A stretch of DNA of 64,000 nt, from assembly GCF_052117125.1 (NCBI RefSeq), contig NZ_JBQKJT010000001.1, positions 259,210 through 323,209 of the forward strand, given 5' to 3'. The stretch is from Avoscillospira_A sp052117125 (GTDB lineage Bacteria > Bacillota > Clostridia > Oscillospirales > Oscillospiraceae). This document shows positions 33,591 through 48,365 of the stretch, in pieces. A model generated the notes under the pieces. That model was not told the DNA's origin and did no database searches. It saw only the letters and a list, made by a program, of their open reading frames with translations. The stretch's first letter is position 1. Every line of letters starts with the position of its first letter. The position numbers and the translations under genes were made by a program.

Positions 33591-34499
33591 TTATGCCAGA
33601 TAGGCGCGGAGGGCGTCCAGCCGGCGGCGGGCGTCCTCATAGCCCAGGCGGTAGAGCCGCCCCAGCTTTTCCATGTCCTTTTCCAACCGGCTGATGGTCA
33701 CCGGTTCGGAGGGGCTGATGACAAAGACTCTCCCCTGCCGCTTCAGCCGTTCCAGCGTGTCGCACTGGCGGTTGTAGTTCCGGTCGCACTCTCCCAGGGC
33801 CTTGGCAAAGGCCGGATAGTCCTGATACACCCGCTGGGCCCAGCGGGCCGACCGCTCCCGGATGGGTTTCCGGTAGTCGTCGGGCCGGGTCCGCACCACC
33901 ACCACCTTCCGGTAGCCACTGCGCAGCGCCCACCCAAAGGGCAGTTTGTCGGTGCAGCCGCCGTCGAGACAGGGCACGCCGTCCACCAGCACTGGCCGGG
34001 ACACATAGGGCATGGACGCCGACGCCTGGATGGCCTTGCGCAGATCGGTGCAGTTGTCCCGCTCGAAGTACATCGTCTCTCCCGTGCGGCAGTTGGACGC
34101 CACGGCCACAAACCGGCGGCCGTTCCGGTCCAGCGCCCCCCAGCTCAGGGGGTCCTGCTTGTCGTACGCGCCAAAGAGGAAATCAAAACCGATGATGCCC
34201 CGATTGCCCCGGTAGGCATGGAGCCCCACATACCGCGGGTCCCTGCGGTACCGGAGATTGATCCGGGCGCTGCGGCCGATTTGCCCCGTCACATAGTTGA
34301 TACCGTTCATGGCCCCGGCGGAAACGCCGATGGTGCATTGGAGATTGATGCCCGCTTCCATGAGGGCGTCCAGGACGCCGGAGGTATAGACGCCTCGGAA
34401 CGCGCCGCCCTCCAATACCATACATCCATCGGTGATGCCGCCGGCGGCCCGTCCCGACGGGAGCCGGTCCGCCCCCGAATACACAACCAGTTTTTTCAC
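33591..34499 (-). CDS. Patatin-like phospholipase
   Basis: 302-residue patatin family hydrolase with a Ser-Asp dyad: oxyanion loop EGGAFRGVYTSG (about 30-41), nucleophile S60 in GVSAG, and the catalytic aspartate in CLDGGCTDKLPFG. Bacterial YjjU/RssA-like proteins of this type are esterases of mostly unknown substrate. Start is GTG at 34499 behind AAAGGAGTGTAACCT. It lies after the rpoC terminator and before the ribosomal part of the block, an unusual place. Confidence 0.9.
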   Translation of the reverse strand: MKKLVVYSGADRLPSGRAAGGITDGCMVLEGGAFRGVYTSGVLDALMEAGINLQCTIGVSAGAMNGINYVTGQIGRSARINLRYRRDPRYVGLHAYRGNRGIIGFDFLFGAYDKQDPLSWGALDRNGRRFVAVASNCRTGETMYFERDNCTDLRKAIQASASMPYVSRPVLVDGVPCLDGGCTDKLPFGWALRSGYRKVVVVRTRPDDYRKPIRERSARWAQRVYQDYPAFAKALGECDRNYNRQCDTLERLKRQGRVFVISPSEPVTISRLEKDMEKLGRLYRLGYEDARRRLDALRAYLA

Positions 34500-34586
34500 A
34501 GGTTACACTCCTTTCGCTCCATTGCCGGACAAGTGTCCAGATGGAGCCATTGTACCACCCCCGCCCGGCGGATGCAACCGATACAA

Positions 34587-34621
34587 ACAATGGGTATCCG
34601 GCTTTTCCGGATACCCATTGT
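34587..34621 (-). terminator. Terminator after rpoC
   Basis: A perfect 15-bp stem (34587-34601 with 34607-34621) and short loop follow the rpoC stop by 16 nt; only a short U-rich tail follows on the leftward RNA. Confidence 0.75.
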
Positions 34622-34637
34622 GAATGAGAAACTCGTA

Positions 34638-38198
<3,561 letters not shown>

Positions 38199-38212
38199 CG
38201 TATCACTCCTCC

Positions 38213-42133
<3,921 letters not shown>

Positions 42134-42318
42134 TATGAATCATCACAGCCTTTCTCTCGGCCCGCGGGCCGGTGGTAGTTTCCGTCCGTTTTTGATACGC
42201 CCGGATGCGTTGTTGAATTTATCCCAACGCGCCTTGATTCCGCCGCCACGCTGTGGTATACTACCCACGCAAAGCAAAAGATTGGGGCACTGGGCATAAT
42301 CAGGCATTATGGATATCT
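42134..42318 (-). promoter_or_regulatory. rpoBC leader, about 180 nt
   Basis: The stretch between the rpoB promoter and ATG has no gene. It contains a short GC palindrome (GGCCCGCGGGCC near 42159) on the leftward RNA. rplJ and rplL, often upstream of rpoB, are not here, so this leader is the only visible site for control of rpoBC. Confidence 0.45.
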
Positions 42319-42347
42319 ATTCTAACATGTCTGAAACCGGGTGTCAA
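42319..42347 (-). promoter_or_regulatory. Promoter of rpoBC
   Basis: Leftward consensus TTGACA, 17-nt spacer, TAGAAT. Confidence 0.82.
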
Positions 42348-42359
42348 CAGGATGTGGAG

Positions 42360-42390
42360 AAAAAACAGGCGCAATCTGCGGCTGTTTTTT
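42360..42390. terminator. Terminator upstream of the rpoB promoter
   Basis: AAAAAACAG (from 42360) pairs with CTGTTTTTT (to 42390) around a short GC stem. It would end leftward transcription from murI before the rpoBC promoter. Confidence 0.75.
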
Positions 42391-42405
42391 GTGTTTTATG
42401 GACGA

Positions 42406-42454
42406 AACAGGCCGCCGTCCGCCACCCTCGCTGGGGTGGAGACGGCGGCCTGTT
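42406..42454. repeat. Single GCCGCCGTCC-type hairpin, repeat family member
   Basis: AACAGGCCGCCGTC pairs with GACGGCGGCCTGTT, with inner CCACCC/GGGGTGG arms. The same core hairpin occurs twice in composite repeat copy 1 and once in copy 2, but here it stands alone without modular arms. Confidence 0.75.
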
Positions 42455-42468
42455 CCTTTTATGCCATG

Positions 42469-42717
42469 TTACGGTTCCACAGGGACCGGAGGATTCCCGG
42501 GGCTTGCAAAGCCGATCATGCAAACTGCCACAACGATCAGATAGACGGCGGAAATGCAAAGAAGGGCAATCAAAAGTTTCTTCCGCCCGGCAGACAGACG
42601 CTTCCGCTCAAACACCATGGTGATCGCGGACCCGGCAAACAGCACCACAAACGCTGCCATGGTGCCATTGTGGAGCAGGACGGACAGCAGCTTGTCCATA
42701 ACGCTCGTGTGACTCAT
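42469..42717 (-). CDS. Small two-span membrane protein
   Basis: 82 residues from the ATG at 42717 (MSHTSVMDKLLSVLLHNG), preceded by AAAGGAAGG. Two hydrophobic helices (about 20-40 and 53-73) are separated by a basic loop FERKRLSAGRKK, and the C terminus is proline-rich. It follows murI by 57 nt on the same strand. No family recognized. Confidence 0.6.
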   Translation of the reverse strand: MSHTSVMDKLLSVLLHNGTMAAFVVLFAGSAITMVFERKRLSAGRKKLLIALLCISAVYLIVVAVCMIGFASPGNPPVPVEP

Positions 42718-42774
42718 ATCCCATTCCTTCCTTTCCAATCCCTCTCACAATTTTTTCAGACCGCCCCGGACGGT

Positions 42775-43542
42775 TCAGAGCTCCAGCAGCCGTCTGGACA
42801 GTGCCACGGCCTCGGGGCGGCTGTTGGTCAGCTCCACCCGGCCCGGCGTGGTCCGGTCCGTCAGCAGGTCCGCCCGCTCCAGCCGCCGCCGGGTCTCCCG
42901 GGCCGTGCCGGGGCCGCCGTCGTAGATGGTGACCGGATGGCCCATGCACCGCTCGATGGCCCCCCGGACAAAGGGAAAATGCGTGCATCCCAGGACCACC
43001 GCCGTAATGGGTACCGTCTCATAGGGCCGCAGAATGTCCCGCAGATACGCTTCCAGCTCCGGGCCGTCCACTCTCCCCTGCTCCACGCTCTCCACGATGC
43101 CGGGAGCCGGAAGCCGGTAGATCTCCGCCCGGTCCCGATAGGATTCCATCTGCCGGTGGAATTTCTCTTCCCGCAGCGTCATCTCCGTGGCCATGACCAG
43201 CACATGGGGGTGGTCGTTTTCCAGCACCGCCGGCTTCAGGGCCGGTTCGATGCCCACCACGGGAATCTGGTCGTACCGCTGCCGCAGCAGATCGATGGCC
43301 GCCGCCGTGGCCGTATTGCAGGCCACCACCAGGGCCTTGCACCCGGCGTCCAGCAGCCGCTGGGCGGCGGCCATGGTCAGCTCCTGCACCGATTCCGTGG
43401 TCCGCGGACCATAGGGGGCGTTGGCCGAATCTCCAAAATATAAAAAGTCCTCACAGGGCATCCGGCGCACCAGTTCCCGCAGGACGCTGATGCCGCCGTG
43501 ACCGGAGTCAAATACCCCGATGGGCGCATTCCGTTGCACCAT
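42775..43542 (-). CDS. murI: Glutamate racemase
   Basis: 255-residue enzyme making D-glutamate for peptidoglycan. The two catalytic cysteines lie in VACNTATAAA (C75) and LGCTHFP (C186); the phosphate-loop-like FDSGHGG (11-17) and GDSANAPYG are present. ATG at 43542 with AAGGAG upstream; the longer frame has no support. A promoter lies about 60 nt upstream, back to back with that of the FtsW/RodA gene. Confidence 0.95.
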   Translation of the reverse strand: MVQRNAPIGVFDSGHGGISVLRELVRRMPCEDFLYFGDSANAPYGPRTTESVQELTMAAAQRLLDAGCKALVVACNTATAAAIDLLRQRYDQIPVVGIEPALKPAVLENDHPHVLVMATEMTLREEKFHRQMESYRDRAEIYRLPAPGIVESVEQGRVDGPELEAYLRDILRPYETVPITAVVLGCTHFPFVRGAIERCMGHPVTIYDGGPGTARETRRRLERADLLTDRTTPGRVELTNSRPEAVALSRRLLEL

Positions 43543-43600
43543 GGTGATCTCCTTCCCGGATTTCCTGGCGGCTATCTCCAGCAGCCGCGTTGTATCTGTT

Positions 43601-43629
43601 ATCATACCACTATTTGACGGACTGTGCAA
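43601..43629 (-). promoter_or_regulatory. Promoter of murI
   Basis: Leftward TTGCAC, 17-nt spacer, TATGAT. Confidence 0.7.
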
Positions 43630-43656
43630 CCACAACAAAAATCCCGGCGGTTTTTG

Positions 43657-43685
43657 TTTACATCCGCCGGACATACTGATATAAT
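43657..43685 (+). promoter_or_regulatory. Promoter of the FtsW/RodA gene
   Basis: TTTACA, 17-nt spacer, perfect TATAAT, 39 nt before the TTG start; divergent from the murI promoter. Confidence 0.72.
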
Positions 43686-43724
43686 ATTGTGATAGCAACC
43701 CAAAGAAAGGAGGAGCACTCCGAT

Positions 43725-44888
43725 TTGCGCAAGCTCCTGACCCTCTCCCAGGAATTTTTCCGAAAGGCCGATCTGCTGCTGCTGGGCCTGTGTCTGGCGG
43801 CCAGTATCTTCGGCATTGTCATCGTGGCCAGTACCACCGCCTATATGGGTACCACCCGTCTCGTACTGGTGCAGACCCTGGCAATGCTCATCGGCGTCGG
43901 TCTCTATGTGATCTTTTCCTTCATCGATGTTGATATTTTGGCCGAGCGACGGGAAATCCTCATGATTTTCAACATTCTGTTTCTCAGTACCCTGTTTATC
44001 TGGGGTACCGACGGCGGCACCGGCAACCGCAGCTGGCTGGCGTTCTCCTGGCTGCCCTTCAGCATCCAGCCCGGCGAAATCTGTAAGATTTCCTTTATTA
44101 TTGTATTGGCGAAAACCATGAGCATCTACCGGAACAAAGTTTCCTCGTTCCGGTCCGTGGGGCAGATGGTGGCCATTCTGGGCATCAATGTGGCGCTGAT
44201 TCTGGCGGCTTCCAGCGACGCCGGCGTGGCCCTGCCCTATGTCATCGCGTTTATTTTCATGGCCTATGTGGGCGGCGTCAACCTGGGCTGGTTCGCCGCC
44301 GCCGGTGCGGGCCTGGCCGTGGCCACCCCCATCATCTGGACCCGCTTTATGCAGGACTATCAGAAAAACCGGATTCTGATGATCTTCGACCCCACCATCG
44401 ACCCCCAGGGCGCTTCCGTCCGCTGGCACACCCTCAACAGCCTGGCCTCCCTCCAGGGCGGCGGCATGACGGGACAGGGACTGTTCCACGGTTCCCGAAC
44501 CCAGACCGGCGGTCTTCTCTTCGCCCAGCATACGGACTTTGTCTTCTCCGCCATCGGCGAGGAGCTGGGCATGGTGGGCTGTCTGCTGGTGCTGCTGCTG
44601 CTGACCGCCATCGTCCTGCGCTGCATCTATGTGGGCGTCAAATCCGGCAGCTATATGAACCGGCTGATCTGCATCGGCATTGCCGCCACGTTTATGTTTC
44701 AGATCATCGTCAACACCGGCATGTGCATGGGCGTCTTCCCCGTCATCGGCCTGACGCTGCCCTTTATCTCCTACGGCGGTTCCTCCCTGGTGACCACCTT
44801 CGCCGCCGTGGGCATTGTCTCCGGCATCCGGATGCGCCCGGCCCCCGACTCCTCCGCCCGGTATATCCGCCCGGCCTATACCCTGTAA
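43725..44888 (+). CDS. FtsW/RodA/SpoVE family glycan polymerase
   Basis: 387-residue SEDS protein with about ten membrane helices that polymerizes lipid II with a partner PBP. Typical motifs are WLAFSWLPFSIQPGEICKISFI, HTDFVFSAIGEELGMVG and GLTLPFISYGGSSLV. The start is TTG at 43725 (LRKLLTLSQEFF) behind AAAGGAGGAG; a GTG 36 nt upstream has no ribosome site. Next to murI, so both neighbours serve wall synthesis. RodA versus FtsW cannot be separated here. Confidence 0.92.
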   Translation: MRKLLTLSQEFFRKADLLLLGLCLAASIFGIVIVASTTAYMGTTRLVLVQTLAMLIGVGLYVIFSFIDVDILAERREILMIFNILFLSTLFIWGTDGGTGNRSWLAFSWLPFSIQPGEICKISFIIVLAKTMSIYRNKVSSFRSVGQMVAILGINVALILAASSDAGVALPYVIAFIFMAYVGGVNLGWFAAAGAGLAVATPIIWTRFMQDYQKNRILMIFDPTIDPQGASVRWHTLNSLASLQGGGMTGQGLFHGSRTQTGGLLFAQHTDFVFSAIGEELGMVGCLLVLLLLTAIVLRCIYVGVKSGSYMNRLICIGIAATFMFQIIVNTGMCMGVFPVIGLTLPFISYGGSSLVTTFAAVGIVSGIRMRPAPDSSARYIRPAYTL

Positions 44889-44892
44889 GCAA

Positions 44893-44926
44893 CAAAAAAA
44901 GACGCCCGCCGGGGCGTCTTTTTTTC
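44893..44926. terminator. Bidirectional terminator
   Basis: GACGCCC (44901-44907) and GGGCGTC (44912-44918) with A7 before and T7 after; it serves both converging genes. Confidence 0.92.
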
Positions 44927-44932
44927 CGTATT

Positions 44933-45586
44933 TCAGCCCTGGGCCGGCGCCGTGGCAAAGAGCCGGTTGGGCAGGCCGCTGAGGCGCTTGTTCAGCTGCC
45001 GGGCGATGAAACCCACCAGAAGGGCCGCCACCACGGTGCCCTCGCGAACCCCCTCCAGGTGTCCGGCAAACACAAAGGACAGCACAGCGGCGATGACCGC
45101 CATGGAGACGTCAAAGGCGATTTTCGTGGCGCCGAATTCCCGATTCCAGGTGGTGCAGACAGCGCGGACAAAGGACTCGCCGGGCAGCATGGCCACATTG
45201 GGCAGCACCTCCAGATAGACGCCCACGCCCAGAACCACGCAGCCAAAGAGCAGGAAGCCGAACTGCGCCGGATACGCCGTCAGCCGGAAATCGCCCAGCA
45301 TGGCGGTGGTCAGGTCGATAAAATATCCAAAGGCCACAGAAATCGGGATTTGCAGCCAATGCTCCAGCTTGAAGTTTTTCCGCAGGATCAACAGCTGCAA
45401 CGCAATGAGCACCAAACTGAACACGCTGGTGAACTCGCCCAGCGTCAAGGGGAAATTCAAACTCAGCACATAGGGGATGGACGAAATGGGCGACGTGCCC
45501 AGGTCCGCCCGGGTGATCAGACTGACTCCCAGGGAGTTGACAAACAATCCCACCAAAAACACCAAATACCGCTTTACTTTCTCCAA
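44933..45586 (-). CDS. YczE/YitT-like integral membrane protein
   Basis: 217 residues, about five to six helices. It opens LEKVKRYLVFLVGLFVNSLGVSLITRADLGTSPISS; the conserved ADLGTSPISSIPYVLS stretch and later EVLPNVAMLPGESFVRAV are typical of the YczE/YyaS group of Firmicutes membrane proteins, function unknown. The start is TTG at 45586 behind AAGGAGATGTACCAG. Single gene. Confidence 0.82.
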   Translation of the reverse strand: MEKVKRYLVFLVGLFVNSLGVSLITRADLGTSPISSIPYVLSLNFPLTLGEFTSVFSLVLIALQLLILRKNFKLEHWLQIPISVAFGYFIDLTTAMLGDFRLTAYPAQFGFLLFGCVVLGVGVYLEVLPNVAMLPGESFVRAVCTTWNREFGATKIAFDVSMAVIAAVLSFVFAGHLEGVREGTVVAALLVGFIARQLNKRLSGLPNRLFATAPAQG

Positions 45587-45754
45587 ACTGGTACATCTCC
45601 TTCGCAACTATATAATTATTTACATGTCATATTATTATAGGCAACGATGACGCCGTCTGTCAACAGCAGTTTTCACAAAAAAATAACCGCGCCGGGGCCA
45701 CAGGCTCCGACGCGGTTGGCAGTTTGGCAGTTCTGTTTTGGAGGGTTTCGGGCG

Positions 45755-46315
45755 TCAGCCGCCGTCGGCCGACAGGTCGGGAAGGTCCGACGAACGCACC
45801 GGCGGGACCGGGTTGCCCACCTCCGTTTGGTCGGCCAGTTCCGCCGGGTCCACCGGCGTTTCCTCCGCTTCCTCGTCGCCCCAGAGGGAATCGTGGTCCT
45901 CCCCCTCGGCGTTGCGGTTCATCAGGGCCATGTTTTTGGCGGCCGTGTACATCTCCATGCTGTATTCCATCAGCTTGTTTTCATCCACGGGCGGCACATG
46001 GTCCCCCTTGGCAATCCGCCGGAACACCTCCAGAATCTTCATGAGGTTTTCGGCTTCCTCGGCAATGGCCTCGCCCTGCTGCCGGGCGATTTCGGCGTTT
46101 TGAATGTTGGTGTTCCAGGCCGACAGCTGTTGCGCGATGGCGCTGGTCTGGTCGTACTCCTCTTCGACGGCAGACAGGGCCTTGGACAGCTCCACCCGGT
46201 CAAAGCTGCCGCCGGCGGCGGGTCCATCCTTCAGCAGCTGGGTCAGCTCCTGTTTTCTCTGCCGAAGCCAGTCCAGCTGTGTGCGTGCGATTTTCTGCGC
46301 TTGACCCAATTTCAT
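45755..46315 (-). CDS. Predicted coiled-coil cytoplasmic protein
   Basis: 186 residues, no membrane segment. MKLGQAQKIARTQLDWLRQRKQEL and EEEYDQTSAIAQQLSAWNTNIQNAE suggest long helices over residues 1-110; the last 60 residues are acidic and proline-rich (EEAEETPVDPAELADQTE). GGGAGG precedes the ATG at 46315. No family recognized. It could be a structural or scaffold protein. Confidence 0.7.
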   Translation of the reverse strand: MKLGQAQKIARTQLDWLRQRKQELTQLLKDGPAAGGSFDRVELSKALSAVEEEYDQTSAIAQQLSAWNTNIQNAEIARQQGEAIAEEAENLMKILEVFRRIAKGDHVPPVDENKLMEYSMEMYTAAKNMALMNRNAEGEDHDSLWGDEEAEETPVDPAELADQTEVGNPVPPVRSSDLPDLSADGG

Positions 46316-46474
46316 TTGGACAGCCTCCCTTCGGTCCGTTTTTTTGCTGCGCAAAAAGCGCATGATGATTTATGGAGATCAAACGGCAGGGGTTCCTCTA
46401 CTAATGATTTCGGCCAAAACGGGGAAAACATAATAAGAACGAAGGACGGACGGCGTTTTTTTGCCCAATGGCAT

Positions 46475-46511
46475 TAAAAAACGCCGGAGCAAAGCGAACT
46501 TTGCTCCGGCG
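46475..46511 (-). terminator. Terminator of tRNA-Leu
   Basis: Leftward CGCCGGAGCAAAG pairs with CTTTGCTCCGGCG across a 4-nt loop, then U6. It begins right after the tRNA 3' end. Confidence 0.92.
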
Positions 46512-46596
46512 TGGTGCGAGAGAGGAGACTTGAACTCCCACGACTGTTGTCACACGCACCTCAAACGTGCCTGTCTACCGGTTCCAGCACTCTCGC
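46512..46596 (-). tRNA. tRNA-Leu (anticodon GAG)
   Basis: 85-nt class II tRNA with encoded CCA and a long variable arm. Acceptor GCGAGAG pairs with CTCTCGC, discriminator A. Aligning to known Leu tRNAs, the stem CACGT/GCGTG encloses TTGAGGT, giving GAG. A shift by one base would read TGA (Ser), but the discriminator A and D-arm favour Leu. Confidence 0.9.
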
Positions 46597-46695
46597 AGCT
46601 GGCATATTGTTTTATGCGTCGATTATTATAACGGCATGCACAGGATTTGTCAACAGAATTTTTTGTCGGCTGTAAAAAATGGACGCTTTTTCGGC

Positions 46696-46724
46696 TTGCG
46701 TATCGGGAATGTTTCTGATATAAT
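46696..46724 (+). promoter_or_regulatory. Promoter of rsmE
   Basis: TTGCGT, 17-nt spacer, perfect TATAAT, 39 nt before the TTG start. Confidence 0.75.
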
Positions 46725-46763
46725 GAATTTTGTTGTAAATTGCAGAGATACGGAGGTTTTCCC

Positions 46764-47498
46764 TTGCCGAGATTTTTTCTTTCGGACGGCGGTCCTGTGG
46801 ACGGCGCCATTGTCCTGACGGGACAGCAGGCGGCCCATGCCCGCGTGCTGCGGCTGCGTCCCGGCGACGCCGTGGCGGTCTGCGACGGCGCCGGAACCGA
46901 CTATGACTGCATCGTGGCGGAACTGACATCCGACCGTCTGGTGCTGACCGTTCGGGGCTGCGCCCCCTCTGCTTCGGAACCCCATCTGCGGGCCGCAGTC
47001 TACATGGCCTTTGCCAAGTCCGACAAGCTGGAACATGTGATTCAGAAAGCGACGGAGCTGGGCGCCTGGGAGATTGTGGCCTTTCCTTCCGCCCGCTGTG
47101 TCTCCCGGCCCGATGACCGAAGTCTGGCCAAAAAGCTGGAGCGCTGGCAGAAAATTGCCGCGTCGGCGGCGGAACAGAGCGGCCGCGGCCGGATTCCCAC
47201 GGTGCGGGCCGTTCCCTCCTTTGCCGCGGCCGTGGCGGAGGCGGCAGCCTGCGACTGCGCCGCCCTGCTCTACGAGAACGAGCGGGCTGTGACCTTCCGC
47301 AGCCGGGTGGAACAGGGACCCTTTTCCACCGCCGCCATTCTCACGGGGCCCGAAGGCGGCTTCGAGCCGTCGGAGGTGGAGGAAGCCGCCGCCGCCGGAC
47401 TGGCGGTGTGTACCCTGGGTCCGCGAATTCTGCGCTGTGAGACAGCGCCGCTCTGTGCCTTGACGGCACTGCTGTTCGCCTGTGGCGAGCTGGACTGA
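46764..47498 (+). CDS. rsmE: 16S rRNA m3U1498 methyltransferase RsmE
   Basis: 244-residue SPOUT methyltransferase that modifies U1498 of 16S rRNA with S-adenosylmethionine. The N-terminal PUA-like part (PRFFLSDGG, HARVLRLRPGDAVAVCDG) and the knotted SAM site (ILTGPEGGFEPSEVEEA and LGPRILRCETAPLCAL) are clear. The start is TTG at 46764 with GGAGG 7 nt upstream. Confidence 0.94.
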   Translation: MPRFFLSDGGPVDGAIVLTGQQAAHARVLRLRPGDAVAVCDGAGTDYDCIVAELTSDRLVLTVRGCAPSASEPHLRAAVYMAFAKSDKLEHVIQKATELGAWEIVAFPSARCVSRPDDRSLAKKLERWQKIAASAAEQSGRGRIPTVRAVPSFAAAVAEAAACDCAALLYENERAVTFRSRVEQGPFSTAAILTGPEGGFEPSEVEEAAAAGLAVCTLGPRILRCETAPLCALTALLFACGELD

Positions 47499-47514
47499 CT
47501 CTATCAGAAAAGGA

Positions 47515-48306
47515 ATGTATGATCAAATGGCTATGCGTCAGCGGCCCATGCCGCAAAAGAAATCCAATCACGACGATGACTCCGTCATCTACAAGATCAT
47601 GGCAGCGCTGGTTATGCTCTGTGTGCTGCTGGTGGGGCTTCAGATCACCAGCCGATATTATTCGGTGGTGGGCACCATGTTTACCACCCAAACCGTTCTG
47701 CTGGGCGTGGGCATCGCTTCGTCGGTGCTGTTCCTCGCTTCCGTGGGTCTGTGGTTCTACAGCCGCCGCCTGCGGCCCCTGCTCCACGCGTTCTCCTGGA
47801 TTCTGGGCATCTTCTTCCTGGTTGTCGCCCTGAGCTGCTGGGTGCTGTACGTCACCTGGGTCAGCTATATTCCCTATCTGTACGCGGTGTATATTGCGGT
47901 GACGGTCCTCTATATGATCGCCCTGCTCTATCAGCCGGAGTTCTTCCTGCTGTCCTGCGTCAATGTGGCAGCCGGCGGCGTGTTCTACGCCCTGAGCCGT
48001 CTCTACAGCGGCCGTCTCTTTGTCATGGCCCTCTATGCGCTGCTGGTTGTCGTCATTGCCGTGGTGGCCCTGGTGGTCTTCAAAGCCCGCAGAACCGACG
48101 ACGGCATCCTCAAGCTGGGCAAGCGCTCCATTGCCATCGCCACGGCCAACACCTCTCCCCTGCCCGTCTACCTCAGCTGTGTGGTGTGGGTCCTGTGCCT
48201 GGCTGTTGCCGCCTTCCTTGGCTCTGTCTTCGCCTACTACTGCATCTTTGCTGTTGCCGCCTTCGAGCTGGCCGCCGCCGTCTACTACACGGTGAAACTG
48301 GCATAA
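47515..48306 (+). CDS. Polytopic membrane protein, unknown
   Basis: Up to 263 residues with a charged N terminus (RQRPMPQKKSNHDDDS) and seven to eight hydrophobic helices from about residue 25 to the end. No active-site motif is evident. The start is uncertain: ATG at 47515 crowds the AAAAGGA site, ATG at 47527 has a 12-nt gap. It follows rsmE by 16 nt and probably shares its mRNA; a terminator follows. Confidence 0.68.
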   Translation: MYDQMAMRQRPMPQKKSNHDDDSVIYKIMAALVMLCVLLVGLQITSRYYSVVGTMFTTQTVLLGVGIASSVLFLASVGLWFYSRRLRPLLHAFSWILGIFFLVVALSCWVLYVTWVSYIPYLYAVYIAVTVLYMIALLYQPEFFLLSCVNVAAGGVFYALSRLYSGRLFVMALYALLVVVIAVVALVVFKARRTDDGILKLGKRSIAIATANTSPLPVYLSCVVWVLCLAVAAFLGSVFAYYCIFAVAAFELAAAVYYTVKLA

Positions 48307-48328
48307 ACAATCGGATGTCTAATTTCCG

Positions 48329-48365
48329 CCCCTGTCCAATATCCTTGGACAGGGGTGATTTTTTT
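48329..48365 (+). terminator. Terminator overlapping the start of the flippase gene
   Basis: CCCCTGTCCAA (48329-48339) pairs perfectly with TTGGACAGGGG (48345-48355), then T-rich sequence to 48365. The AGGGG ribosome-site-like bases are in the 3' arm and the T-run contains the TTG start of the next gene. Confidence 0.82.
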
